Of a stretch of DNA of 17,970 bases, positions 1-6,301 are shown piece after piece. Source of the DNA: JACJYE01 sp964432875 (GTDB lineage: Bacteria; Bacteroidota; Bacteroidia; Chitinophagales; Saprospiraceae). The stretch's first letter is position 1, and each line of letters begins with the position of its first letter. The stretch lies in the NCBI GenBank assembly GCA_964432875.1, contig CAYSPJ010000103.1:1-17970 (forward strand), given 5' to 3'. The notes beneath the pieces were generated by a model. It saw nothing but the letters and a program-made list of their open reading frames with translations. It did not search any database and was not told where the DNA came from. A program made the translations under genes and the position numbers.

Positions 1-44
1 GCCTGTTGGCGGAGAGCATCTTTCTTTCCGGTGGTCTTTTCCAT
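1..44 (-). CDS. N-terminus of an unidentified leftward gene (partial)
   Basis: An ATG (complement of 42-44) opens a frame reading MEKTTGKKDALRQQ that runs off the left edge. No long frame can be judged here, so the product is unknown; the lysine-rich start would fit a cytoplasmic enzyme but nothing more can be said. The call rests mainly on an exact Bacteroidota -7 promoter element 41 bases upstream on the same strand (85-92). Confidence 0.5.
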   Translation of the reverse strand, partial: MEKTTGKKDALRQQ

Positions 45-84
45 GGTGCGGTTTTGGTTAGGGGCGTAAACCATACATCCCGGG

Positions 85-92
85 CAAAATTA
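85..92 (-). promoter_or_regulatory. Promoter -7 element (TAATTTTG) for the leftward gene
   Basis: The minus strand reads TAATTTTG, an exact match to the Bacteroidota -7 consensus TAnnTTTG. It would start transcription near position 78 and give a leader of about 35 bases before the ATG at 44. Confidence 0.5.
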
Positions 93-626
93 AACTTAAA
101 TGGAAAGGCTAGCGATGATTTTGGTCAGTGGGGGGGCTTGCTGTAGCGGATTGTTCCTGAAAGTGATGAGCTTGCTCTATCAACCTGTGCAAAGCATTCA
201 AAAAAGCCAGGAAAAACCGCTTCGATTGCCACCGCTGATTAAAACCGTCCTGAGCTATGCCCGGCCAGCGGAGGTGGGGGTCTGCCATTTTTGTGGCTTT
301 CAGGGGTTGGGCGGCGACTGCGGAATTGCGGCCCAGAGGGCAAGTACATCCCCCTCAAAACAACCGCAGCTGCTTGGCCAGTTTGGGATAAAACACCCCC
401 CACGATGACAAAAGTATTGCCCGGCGCTGATGCCATTGCTAGTGCTGACGGCATTAAATAACCGATTATTTTAAACAGAAGTAGTATCTTGATAATCAAG
501 ACAGCACCACTACTGCCAACTGCCTTCCCGCTCTCGCTGCGCTCGTCCGGGATGTACCAGCTTCGCTCCAACTGCCAACTGCCCTACTATTTACTGCCAA
601 CTGCACTAGGCAGAGCCAGGCCAGGC
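93..626. other. Stretch without a convincing gene; holds ACTGCC repeats
   Basis: Open frames of about 100 codons exist on both strands but show no recognisable motif or domain. From 512 to 604 three copies of a near-identical 12-13-base unit, ACTGCCAACTGC(C), occur at 512-524, 571-583 and 593-604. They are scattered rather than strictly tandem. The unit is the near reverse complement of the GGCAGTA array at the right end of the window. I see nothing else in the stretch. Confidence 0.5.
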
Positions 627-670
627 TCATCCCTCAAAGCCTTCGCTAAAAAACTCCGCCAGAGAAATAT

Positions 671-674
671 CTAG
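671..674. repeat. Target-site duplication CTAG, left copy
   Basis: CTAG directly abuts the left terminal inverted repeat and matches the copy at 834-837. Confidence 0.7.
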
Positions 675-833
675 TGCCCCATGAACGAAGTTCTTGCACA
701 CCCAAGCCTTGCCCTTTCACCGCCATGCTGCGTTGCTCATCGGTCGCGTAGCTTCGGCTATGCTCCCTCTTCGCGCCTTGCCTGGCGGCGAAATGGCGGC
801 GGCTTAATGTTCAACAACTTCATTCATGGGGCA
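675..833. mobile_element. MITE-like element, 159 bp, CTAG target duplication
   Basis: Terminal inverted repeats of 22 bases (675-696 and 812-833, two mismatches) begin TGCCCCATGAA. They are flanked by identical CTAG tetranucleotides at 671-674 and 834-837. The interior has no transposase frame and includes GC-rich CCGCCAT/ATGGCGG inverted segments. It sits inside the XRE gene, and removing it plus one CTAG joins the two halves in frame, which supports real transposition. A 4-bp CTAG duplication resembles the target preference of IS5-group elements; that parentage is inference. Confidence 0.8.
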
Positions 834-837
834 CTAG
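834..837. repeat. Target-site duplication CTAG, right copy
   Basis: CTAG directly abuts the right terminal inverted repeat and matches 671-674. It forms part of the Ala-Leu-Asp codons of the reconstructed XRE gene. Confidence 0.7.
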
Positions 838-973
838 CGCCTTCAGGACTTTCAGCAGGCTACTGAACCGCAGGTCCTCGCCGTTCTCGTAGCGCCCGTA
901 TTGGGAGCGGCTGATGTCGTTTTGCAATGAACCATATTCCCATCAAAATCATTGAGCTATAAAACAACCAGCC

Positions 974-1366
974 ATGCCATACCTCAGCATCTTCGCCAGC
1001 GACAAAATCCGGATGCACGCCAACGGCCAGACGGTTGATGGGCTGGGCATCGCCACCGAGCCTTTCCTCACGCTCCCCCTCGAGGTGGCTGATGCCGTCC
1101 TGCTGGAGGCGGTGCAGGAATGCTTCAAACACTCCGGGCAAGAGCTGCCCTACGAAGCTTGGGCGGCAGGCGATACGGCTGCCTACTACGCCAAGCTGGG
1201 CGTGGCCTCCCGCCAGGCGCTGGGCCGCGGGCTGGATGTCCTCCAGGAAAACGGCCGCTACCTCCTCACGCCTATTGATGCCAAGGGCTTGTTCGGCGAG
1301 CCGGCCGAAGTGGATGAGGCAGGGTTGCTGGCGGGTATCCGGCGGGGGCTGGGGTTGGTGGGTTAG
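974..1366 (+). CDS. Hypothetical protein, 130 aa
   Basis: I do not recognise this family. The frame is 130 codons, starts at an ATG whose MPYLSIFASDKIRMH opening looks globular, and ends GIRRGLGLVG. There is no signal peptide, membrane segment or cysteine pair apart from a single Cys near residue 50. The composition (Ala/Leu/Glu-rich, ordered helices and a strand-like N-terminus) looks like a real soluble cytoplasmic protein. A competing minus-strand frame across 860-1141 looks like a shadow. It is isolated between a split regulator gene and an ATPase pseudogene, so it may be a leftover of an accessory cassette. A small immunity-type protein would fit the setting, but no motif shows this. Confidence 0.55.
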   Translation: MPYLSIFASDKIRMHANGQTVDGLGIATEPFLTLPLEVADAVLLEAVQECFKHSGQELPYEAWAAGDTAAYYAKLGVASRQALGRGLDVLQENGRYLLTPIDAKGLFGEPAEVDEAGLLAGIRRGLGLVG

Positions 1367-1486
1367 AGCGGTACTTTGGAGGCTTCACAAGGCGCCTACA
1401 ACCAGTCGAGTTTGAATGCTCCTGGCATCAACTCCTGGTTTCGGTACCAAAGCCGCCGCCAGGCTGAGCCACGGATTATCAGCAAC

Positions 1487-1578
1487 ATTTATGCAAATCG
1501 ATTAGCGTAAATCATGCAAATCAATTAGCAGGATTTATGCAGATCAATCAGTGAAGTTTATGTGAATTTGCAGTGAGC
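1487..1578 (+). repeat. Four-copy direct repeat block, about 23-bp unit
   Basis: Units start at 1487, 1511, 1533 and 1557. The first three share the pattern AT(TT/C)ATGCA(A/G)ATC(A/G)AT(T/C)AG; the fourth (TTTATGTGAATTTGCAG) is degenerate. Lengths are 24, 22, 24 and 22 bases with no spacers, so this is not CRISPR. The block ends 13 bases before the ATPase pseudogene. It could be an operator or iteron-like array for that gene; this is inference. Confidence 0.65.
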
Positions 1579-1591
1579 AAACCATGGAAGC

Positions 1592-1813
1592 ATGATCATT
1601 CAACGGCAAATACGGCAACACTCGGAGGAATTGGCGCGGTTTTTCCCGATTGTCAGCCTCACCGGGCCGCGGCAAGAGCGTATTATAAGTTCGGGGCGAT
1701 TTTTTGAGAACCTGATCCTGGCAGAGCGCCTGAAGCATGGCCACCATACGGGCTACCCGCCCCGGCTCTATTTCTACCGAGATAGCAATCAGGCCGAACT
1801 TGCCTTGTTTTAG
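1592..1813 (+). pseudogene. AAA/DUF4143-type ATPase, internally deleted
   Basis: The 73-codon frame fuses two distant parts of one family. Residues 1-28, from MIIQRQIRQHSEELARF to SLTGPRQ, match the N-terminus that leads into the Walker A loop of AAA_14/DUF4143 ATPases. The loop itself (SGKTT) is missing. After a short junction, residues 36-73 (GRFFENLILAERLK, then LYFYRDSNQAELAL) match the C-terminal DUF4143 part. Intact proteins are about 380-400 aa, so roughly 300 residues are gone, along with the tail after the RDSN motif. It cannot hydrolyse ATP and is almost surely a relic. Identification is from motif memory, without a search. Confidence 0.75.
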
Positions 1814-2031
1814 CGCCAGCGGGCTTTCCCCTCCACCTTGCCGCCACCCTAAATTAAAGCCCCCCTTTTTTTGTAAGTTCTTACACCGCATACCTTACAC
1901 GGCCGCGCAATCCCTCTCCAAAGTTAGGCGGGTAGCCTTGGTTGCTACCCTCGGCTTCAAGCCCCTTCACCCCCACCAAGCAAGTGTTCGCGCAAAACAA
2001 AATCACCAGTCTTGCGTTTTATCAAAAAATA
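1814..2031. other. Gene-free stretch before the metal operon
   Basis: Between the ATPase relic and the regulator's promoter region no frame looks coding. The long frame that opens at 1942 is only an upstream extension of the regulator frame: its first 48 codons contain the operator and promoter and do not resemble the family. Confidence 0.5.
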
Positions 2032-2051
2032 TTTTTAGATAAGCCTAAAAA
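2032..2051. promoter_or_regulatory. Candidate DtxR/MntR operator
   Basis: A perfect inverted repeat, TTTTTAG, 6 bases, CTAAAAA, lies just upstream of the regulator. The inner half-sites TTTAG and CCTAAA resemble the A/T-rich palindromes bound by DtxR/MntR-family repressors. It covers the region where the -33 element of the promoter at 2057-2064 should lie, so binding would block transcription of the whole operon. Confidence 0.6.
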
Positions 2052-2056
2052 AATAT

Positions 2057-2064
2057 TATCTTTG
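2057..2064 (+). promoter_or_regulatory. Promoter -7 element (TATCTTTG) of the metal operon
   Basis: TATCTTTG matches the Bacteroidota consensus TAnnTTTG exactly and lies 21 bases before the regulator's ATG at 2086. This also decides the start: upstream codons of the same frame lie before or within the promoter. Confidence 0.65.
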
Positions 2065-2085
2065 CCACGAAAACCCTTTTTTTAC

Positions 2086-2748
2086 ATGGAAATTTCACAC
2101 ACGGAAGAGAACTATCTGAAGGCTATTTTCAAGCTATCTGAGCAAGACGGCAGGCCTGCCAGCACCAATGCTATTTCAAGCGAAATCAATATCAGTGCGG
2201 CTTCGGTGACGGATATGATCAAGCGGCTGGCGGAAAAGGAGCTGATCTATTATGAGAAATACAAAGGCGCAACCCTGACCGAGGCAGGCCGCCGCATTGC
2301 CACCCACCTCATCCGCAAGCACCGCTTGTGGGAGGCTTTTTTGGTCGATAAGCTGGGCTTCACCTGGGATGAGGTGCACGAGATTGCCGAGCAGTTGGAG
2401 CATATTAAATCCCCTGCTCTGGTCGAGCGGCTCGATCAGTTTTTGGGCTTCCCCAAATTTGACCCCCACGGCGACCCCATACCTGATGCCGAGGGCAATT
2501 TTGCCTTCCGCAAGCAAATCCCGCTACTGGAATTGGCGGTAGGCGAGCAGGGTGTCATCGTGGGGGTACAAGACCATAGCGCGGCCTTTCTACAATATCT
2601 GGCGCAAAAGCAGTTGGTGCTGGGCACCTCCGTCAAGGTGCTGGAACGCTTTGAATACGACGAATCCCTCCAGATCGAAATCAATGGCAGCCCGGGGCAA
2701 ACCCTGTCCAAAAAGGTATGCCAAAATTTATTTGTACAAAAACAGTAA
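2086..2748 (+). CDS. DtxR/MntR-family metal-dependent transcriptional repressor
   Basis: A 220-aa cytoplasmic repressor expected to sense Mn2+ (or Fe2+) and shut down metal uptake. Order of parts: winged HTH at about 5-65 (TNAISSEINISAASVTDMIKRL is the HTH region), metal-binding dimerisation domain at about 66-125, and a C-terminal FeoA/SH3-like domain at about 145-217. Candidate metal ligands fall at H79, E83, H98, E102, E105 and H106. Glu at 102, where DtxR has Cys, and Tyr rather than Met at 10 point to an MntR-like, manganese-type site. The start at 2086 was chosen from the promoter at 2057-2064 and from family alignment. It is the first gene of an operon and its stop is 5 bases before the binding-protein gene. 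The palindrome at 2032-2051 suggests autoregulation. Confidence 0.9.
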   Translation: MEISHTEENYLKAIFKLSEQDGRPASTNAISSEINISAASVTDMIKRLAEKELIYYEKYKGATLTEAGRRIATHLIRKHRLWEAFLVDKLGFTWDEVHEIAEQLEHIKSPALVERLDQFLGFPKFDPHGDPIPDAEGNFAFRKQIPLLELAVGEQGVIVGVQDHSAAFLQYLAQKQLVLGTSVKVLERFEYDESLQIEINGSPGQTLSKKVCQNLFVQKQ

Positions 2749-2753
2749 CAGCA

Positions 2754-3755
2754 ATGATAAGCAGGACCATCGTTCTCGCTCTGGGGCTAGCCTTAGCTGC
2801 TGCGGGGGCCGCCCAGGAAAGGCCGCTGGTGGTAGCCAGTGCCTCTATTTTTGCCGACATGGCGGAAAACATCGGCGGCAATCTGATTGAAGTGCGGTCT
2901 ATCGTTCCGATCGGCGGCGACCCGCATACCTACGAGCCCACCCCAGCCGATGCCCAACTGGCAGGCAAAGCCGCGCTAGTCCTCAAAAACGGGCTCACTT
3001 TTGAAGGTTGGATTGATGGCTTAATCGCCAATGCTGGCCCCCAGGCCCAAGTCGCGACCATCACTCAGGGCATCCAGGCGATTGAAAGCGCGCAGTATAA
3101 AAATGCTACCGACCCGCACGCCTGGATGGATGCCAGCCTGGGCCTGGTTTATATCGAAAATATCAAAAAGGCACTGCAAGCATTAGACCCGGACAATGCA
3201 GCGGTTTACGAATTTAACTACCGGGCCTACCGGCAGCAACTAGAAGACCTGGACGGCTATATCCGGCAGGCCATTGAGCAAATACCGCCGCAGCAGCGGG
3301 TGCTCATCACTTCCCACGATGCCTTCCGCTACTACGGCCGCCGCTACGGCATAGAGGTGCAGGCGCTGCTGGGTACTTCTACCGATGTCGAAGCCCAAAC
3401 CGCTGACATCCTGCGCCTGAGCCGAGCCATCAAGGAAAGCGGGGTGCCCGCAGTCTTCATCGAGACGAGCGTCAACCCCAAGCTGTTGCAGCAAATCGCC
3501 AAAGACAACCGCGTCAGGATTGGAGGGCAGTTGTATTCTGACTCTATCGGCAGCAAAAACAGCCCTGCTCCTACCTATCTGGATATGCTAAAACACAATA
3601 CCGACACGATTGTAGCGGCGCTAAAAGAGAAAATTTCCGATGATGAGCTGGAGGATAAGCCCGGCACCACTGGCCGTACTTTCCTGCTCTACGGCTTGAT
3701 TGGCTTGGTGCTGCTCGGCGGCTTTCTGCTGGTAGCCCGCAAATTAAACGGATAA
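2754..3755 (+). CDS. Metal ABC transporter substrate-binding protein (ZnuA/TroA type) with C-terminal TM helix
   Basis: A 333-aa cluster A-I binding protein that captures Zn2+ or Mn2+ in the periplasm. Signal peptide: residues 1-20, cleavage after AAGAA. Metal ligands expected in the family are visible as H58 (GDPHTYEP), H122 (TDPHAWMD), H188 (TSHDAFRYYG) and D263 (LYSDSIG). This His3-Asp set is of TroA/ZnuA type. The His/Asp-rich loop of zinc-specific ZnuA is absent, so Mn or Fe remains possible. Oddity: a hydrophobic segment at about 309-327 followed by RKLNG, a C-terminal membrane anchor that ordinary family members lack. The ATG at 2754 is preferred over 2718, because it starts directly at a signal peptide and clears the regulator's stop. 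Its stop overlaps the ATPase start. Confidence 0.9.
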   Translation: MISRTIVLALGLALAAAGAAQERPLVVASASIFADMAENIGGNLIEVRSIVPIGGDPHTYEPTPADAQLAGKAALVLKNGLTFEGWIDGLIANAGPQAQVATITQGIQAIESAQYKNATDPHAWMDASLGLVYIENIKKALQALDPDNAAVYEFNYRAYRQQLEDLDGYIRQAIEQIPPQQRVLITSHDAFRYYGRRYGIEVQALLGTSTDVEAQTADILRLSRAIKESGVPAVFIETSVNPKLLQQIAKDNRVRIGGQLYSDSIGSKNSPAPTYLDMLKHNTDTIVAALKEKISDDELEDKPGTTGRTFLLYGLIGLVLLGGFLLVARKLNG

Positions 3756-4516
3756 TGCCAAAAAACATGAATGAAAAAACCATAACCATCGAGGGGCTGT
3801 CCGTCTCCTACGGCAAAAAACGGGCGTTGACGAACCTTTTTCTGGAAATCGGCAGCGGGAAAATCTACGGCCTGCTGGGCCCCAACGGCGCCGGGAAATC
3901 CACTTTATTCAAGGCTATCCTGGGGCTCATCAAGCCTAATGCCGGCAAGGTGCTCGTGGAGGGTCAAAGCATCGAAACGCAGCGCAAAAAGGTCGTCTAT
4001 CTGCCCCAAAAGACCGAAGTGGACTGGGATTTCCCCGCCACGGTAGCTGAAATTGTGGCAACCGGCCGCTACCCACACAAAAAGCTCCTGCAGCGCCTCG
4101 ATAAACACGATCACGAGCTGACCATGGAGGCTTTGCACGAGGTGGGCATGGAGCAGTATAGCAAACGGCAGATCGGCGAGCTCTCCGGCGGGCAGCAACA
4201 GCGGGTCTTCCTGGCCCGTGCCCTTTGCCAGCAAGCCGAGATATTCTTGCTGGACGAGCCCTTCGTGGGCGTAGATGCCACCACTGAAGAGAAGATCATG
4301 CAAATCCTCAAGCGCTTGGCCAGCGAGGGGAAAACCCTCCTGGTGGTCCATCACGACCTCTCCTCTGTGCCCAAATACTTCGACTGCGTCATCCTCATCA
4401 ACCAGCGCCTCATTGCATTTGGGCCGACGGGGACGGCTTTCACTAAAGAGAATATCACCCAGGCTTATAGCGGGCAGTTGCCCATTTTGCACCAAGCGGG
4501 GGCGTGGGGGGCGTGA
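3755..4516 (+). CDS. Metal (Mn/Zn/Fe) ABC transporter ATP-binding protein
   Basis: A 253-aa ATPase subunit that would power metal import at the inner membrane. Visible motifs: Walker A GPNGAGKST (42-50), Q-loop Q85 followed by the VDWDFP segment typical of the Mn/Zn/Fe-chelate ATPases, signature LSGGQ (143-147), Walker B LLDEP (165-169), D-loop region GVDA, and H-loop H199/H200. The start overlaps the previous stop (TAATG at 3753-3757); an internal ATG at 3767 is the alternative. The overlap indicates translational coupling with the binding protein. No permease gene follows: 46 bases later a convergent gene ends. Confidence 0.92.
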   Translation: MPKNMNEKTITIEGLSVSYGKKRALTNLFLEIGSGKIYGLLGPNGAGKSTLFKAILGLIKPNAGKVLVEGQSIETQRKKVVYLPQKTEVDWDFPATVAEIVATGRYPHKKLLQRLDKHDHELTMEALHEVGMEQYSKRQIGELSGGQQQRVFLARALCQQAEIFLLDEPFVGVDATTEEKIMQILKRLASEGKTLLVVHHDLSSVPKYFDCVILINQRLIAFGPTGTAFTKENITQAYSGQLPILHQAGAWGA

Positions 4517-4562
4517 AGCGCCCAGGATTGGGGCTCGACGGCCTTTCTGCTTGCATGGCTCT

Positions 4563-6173
4563 TCAATACACCACCACCCTCAAACGCGCCTGCCGCGCCC
4601 CCTCCTGTACCCAAAGGGTATAGACCCCTGGCGGCAGCGGCGGCAAGAGAAGGAGGTGCTGGCCCTGGCTGGCAAAAACTGCCCGTCCCAATGGGTCAAA
4701 GAGGATGGTGCGGTAGCCAGAGCTTGGGGGCGACAACTGCAACTGGCCGCGGGTGGGGTTGGGAAAGGCCGCCACTTGTAAATCGGCAGGCAAAGGAGCG
4801 GCAGCCACTGGGGTCAAAGCCGTGCTGAGCTGCCCCAGGAAGCCAGCCGTATTGCCGATGCTGGCCCAGGCGGCACTGTTGAAAACAGCCGATTGGCCGA
4901 AGCTGCCGCAGGCATAAACTTCGCCTGCTGCCCCGAAGGCGACGCTGCTGGCTAAGGCGAAGAACCCCGCCGGCACGGTAGCCAGCCAGCGAGCTTGCCC
5001 ATTGGCTGCGTCGAAGCCAGCGACGAAAGCATCGAGGTTGGAGGCGCTATTGGCGCTGAAGCCATCGAAAGCCATCGCCCCCTGATAACCGCCACTGATA
5101 GCGAGCTGCCCGTCTTGCTCGGCAATGGACAGGCCTTGTTGCAATTGTGTGCCGCCAAAGGCTCGGGCGTAGAGCGGGTTGCCCTCGGCGCTGTATTTCA
5201 GCAGGAAAAAGTCGGAATTTCCGGTGCTGCTTTGGATGGCGAGCTCATCGCTCAGCGTCATGACGCCTACCAGGAGGCCGGTGGCGTAGATGTTGCCCTC
5301 TGCATCGCTGGCCAGGGCCCGGATTTCTTCGTCAAAGACCCCGCCGGCTTTACGGGCCCAGCGCAGCTCCCCTTCGGCATCATAGCCAGCCAGGAAGCCG
5401 TCGCGGTCGGAAGTGTTAGCTATGAATTGGTTATTGCCAAAAAGGGTGATCGCATTGAAAAACCCGCCGATGGCGATGCCGCCATCGGGCAGAACAGCGA
5501 GGGCGAGGGCCCGGGTATCGCCGCTGAAGCCCGCCTGCTGTGCCCAGCGCGTTTCACCATCTTCATCCACTAATGCTACGAAGGCAAAGGTAGCGCCGCT
5601 GCTCGTACCCGATTCGAGGGTGATGGCCCCGAGGTCCAGCGTGCGCTCGAAAAAACCTGCTAAGGCCAGGCGGCCATCGGGCCGTGCCGCGATGCCGCCC
5701 AGCCCTTTGATGCCTGCTCCGCTAAAACTGCGCGCCCAGCGCAGCTGCCCCTGCGGGCTAAACAGGGCAACGAATAGCGAGCGGGGGCTGTCGCCCGGAC
5801 TCACCAGTAGCGTATCGGCCAGTTGCAGCTCGAACCAAAAGGCGCCCGCACAAGCGATATCGCCGGAGGGTAGGATGGCCAGGCTGGTAATCTCATCGTC
5901 CTGTGAACCGCCGGCGCTGATGGCCCACTCCAGGTCTTGCCCAGGGCCAAAAACGGCCAGGAAGAGGTCGGCCCGCCCCTGTGAAACGGCCTGCCATCCA
6001 TCGATGGAAATCGCCTCGTCAAATGCCCCGCCGGCGACTACCCGGCCGTCAGGTGTCGCCAGGACGGCATTACAGCTTTCATTCCCCGCGCCATCCAGGG
6101 GGATTGCCCAGCCCCAATCCTGGGCCTGTGGGGCAAAGGGCAGGCAACACAGCAATATGGGCCATAGCTTCAT
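4563..6173 (-). CDS. Secreted beta-propeller-repeat protein with T9SS sorting domain
   Basis: A 536-aa secreted protein of unknown function. Signal peptide: residues 1-18, ending APQAQ. Residues about 19-460 hold six or seven degenerate repeats of about 55-65 residues, each with a strand pair such as GRVVAGGAF or GDIACAGAF and a closing phrase such as LEWAISAGG, LRWARSFSG, TRWAQQAGF, LRWARKAGG and PLYARAFGG. This resembles SBBP-type beta-propeller repeats. Residues about 468-536 form a T9SS type A sorting domain: FPNPTRGQLQL, then ILFDPLGRAVF, then LPPLPPGVYTLWV. The protein is therefore expected to cross the outer membrane by T9SS and be attached or released. It is transcribed convergently to the metal operon; no functional link is evident. 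Confidence 0.88.
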   Translation of the reverse strand: MKLWPILLCCLPFAPQAQDWGWAIPLDGAGNESCNAVLATPDGRVVAGGAFDEAISIDGWQAVSQGRADLFLAVFGPGQDLEWAISAGGSQDDEITSLAILPSGDIACAGAFWFELQLADTLLVSPGDSPRSLFVALFSPQGQLRWARSFSGAGIKGLGGIAARPDGRLALAGFFERTLDLGAITLESGTSSGATFAFVALVDEDGETRWAQQAGFSGDTRALALAVLPDGGIAIGGFFNAITLFGNNQFIANTSDRDGFLAGYDAEGELRWARKAGGVFDEEIRALASDAEGNIYATGLLVGVMTLSDELAIQSSTGNSDFFLLKYSAEGNPLYARAFGGTQLQQGLSIAEQDGQLAISGGYQGAMAFDGFSANSASNLDAFVAGFDAANGQARWLATVPAGFFALASSVAFGAAGEVYACGSFGQSAVFNSAAWASIGNTAGFLGQLSTALTPVAAAPLPADLQVAAFPNPTRGQLQLSPPSSGYRTILFDPLGRAVFASQGQHLLLLPPLPPGVYTLWVQEGARQARLRVVVY

Positions 6174-6251
6174 CGGTAATCTGTTTTAGGCAGGGGGGCA
6201 CCAATGCCCGGCCTGCTTGCGTTATAGGCTTCATTTTGCCCTCAAATTTCG

Positions 6252-6259
6252 TATCTTTG
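6252..6259 (+). promoter_or_regulatory. Promoter -7 element (TATCTTTG) for the TPR lipoprotein
   Basis: TATCTTTG is an exact TAnnTTTG match, 42 bases before the ATG at 6302. It marks 6302 as the start and rules out the long upstream extension of the same frame from 5981. Confidence 0.6.
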
Positions 6260-6301
6260 CCCGCTCTTTATATTATTAACCGCGACACACCAAAAGTTGT
6301 T

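Larger units (their letters stand above)
627..942 (-). pseudogene. XRE-family HTH regulator, split by a MITE-like insertion
   Basis: On the minus strand, 942 to 838 reads WEYGSLQ followed by NDISRSQYGRYENGEDL and RFSSLLKVLKA, the second half of an XRE/HTH_3 fold (recognition helix, then the SSLLKVLKAL helix). Codons then enter the inserted element at 837 and stop at 820-822. Beyond the element, 674-627 reads on as LDISLAEFFSEGFEG and a stop. Joining the two parts through one CTAG copy gives an uninterrupted ...KVLKALDISLAEFF... tail, the usual ending of this family. The N-terminus is missing: the frame closes at 943-945, and only a possible frameshifted trace continues to about 965, where the next ORF begins. 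The gene is therefore broken twice and should be inactive. Identification as an XRE regulator is by motif pattern only. Confidence 0.75.

Noticed and set aside
100..408. Plus-strand frame of 102 codons at the left end
   Set aside because: No domain, no promoter consensus and unlikely composition (Pro/Ser/Gln-rich tail); a similar-sized minus-strand frame at 239-571 overlaps it and is equally unconvincing.
1487..1578. CRISPR array
   Set aside because: Units follow each other without spacers and diverge; no cas genes are present. The same holds for 17862-17970.
1942..2085. 48-codon N-terminal extension of the DtxR-type regulator
   Set aside because: It would contain the operator and the -7 element, and it does not resemble the family, which begins at MEISHTEENYL.
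5413..6189. Plus-strand frame of 258 codons opposite the T9SS protein
   Set aside because: Shadow of the minus-strand coding frame; Arg/Pro/Ser-rich with no motif, while the minus strand has a signal peptide, repeats and a sorting domain.
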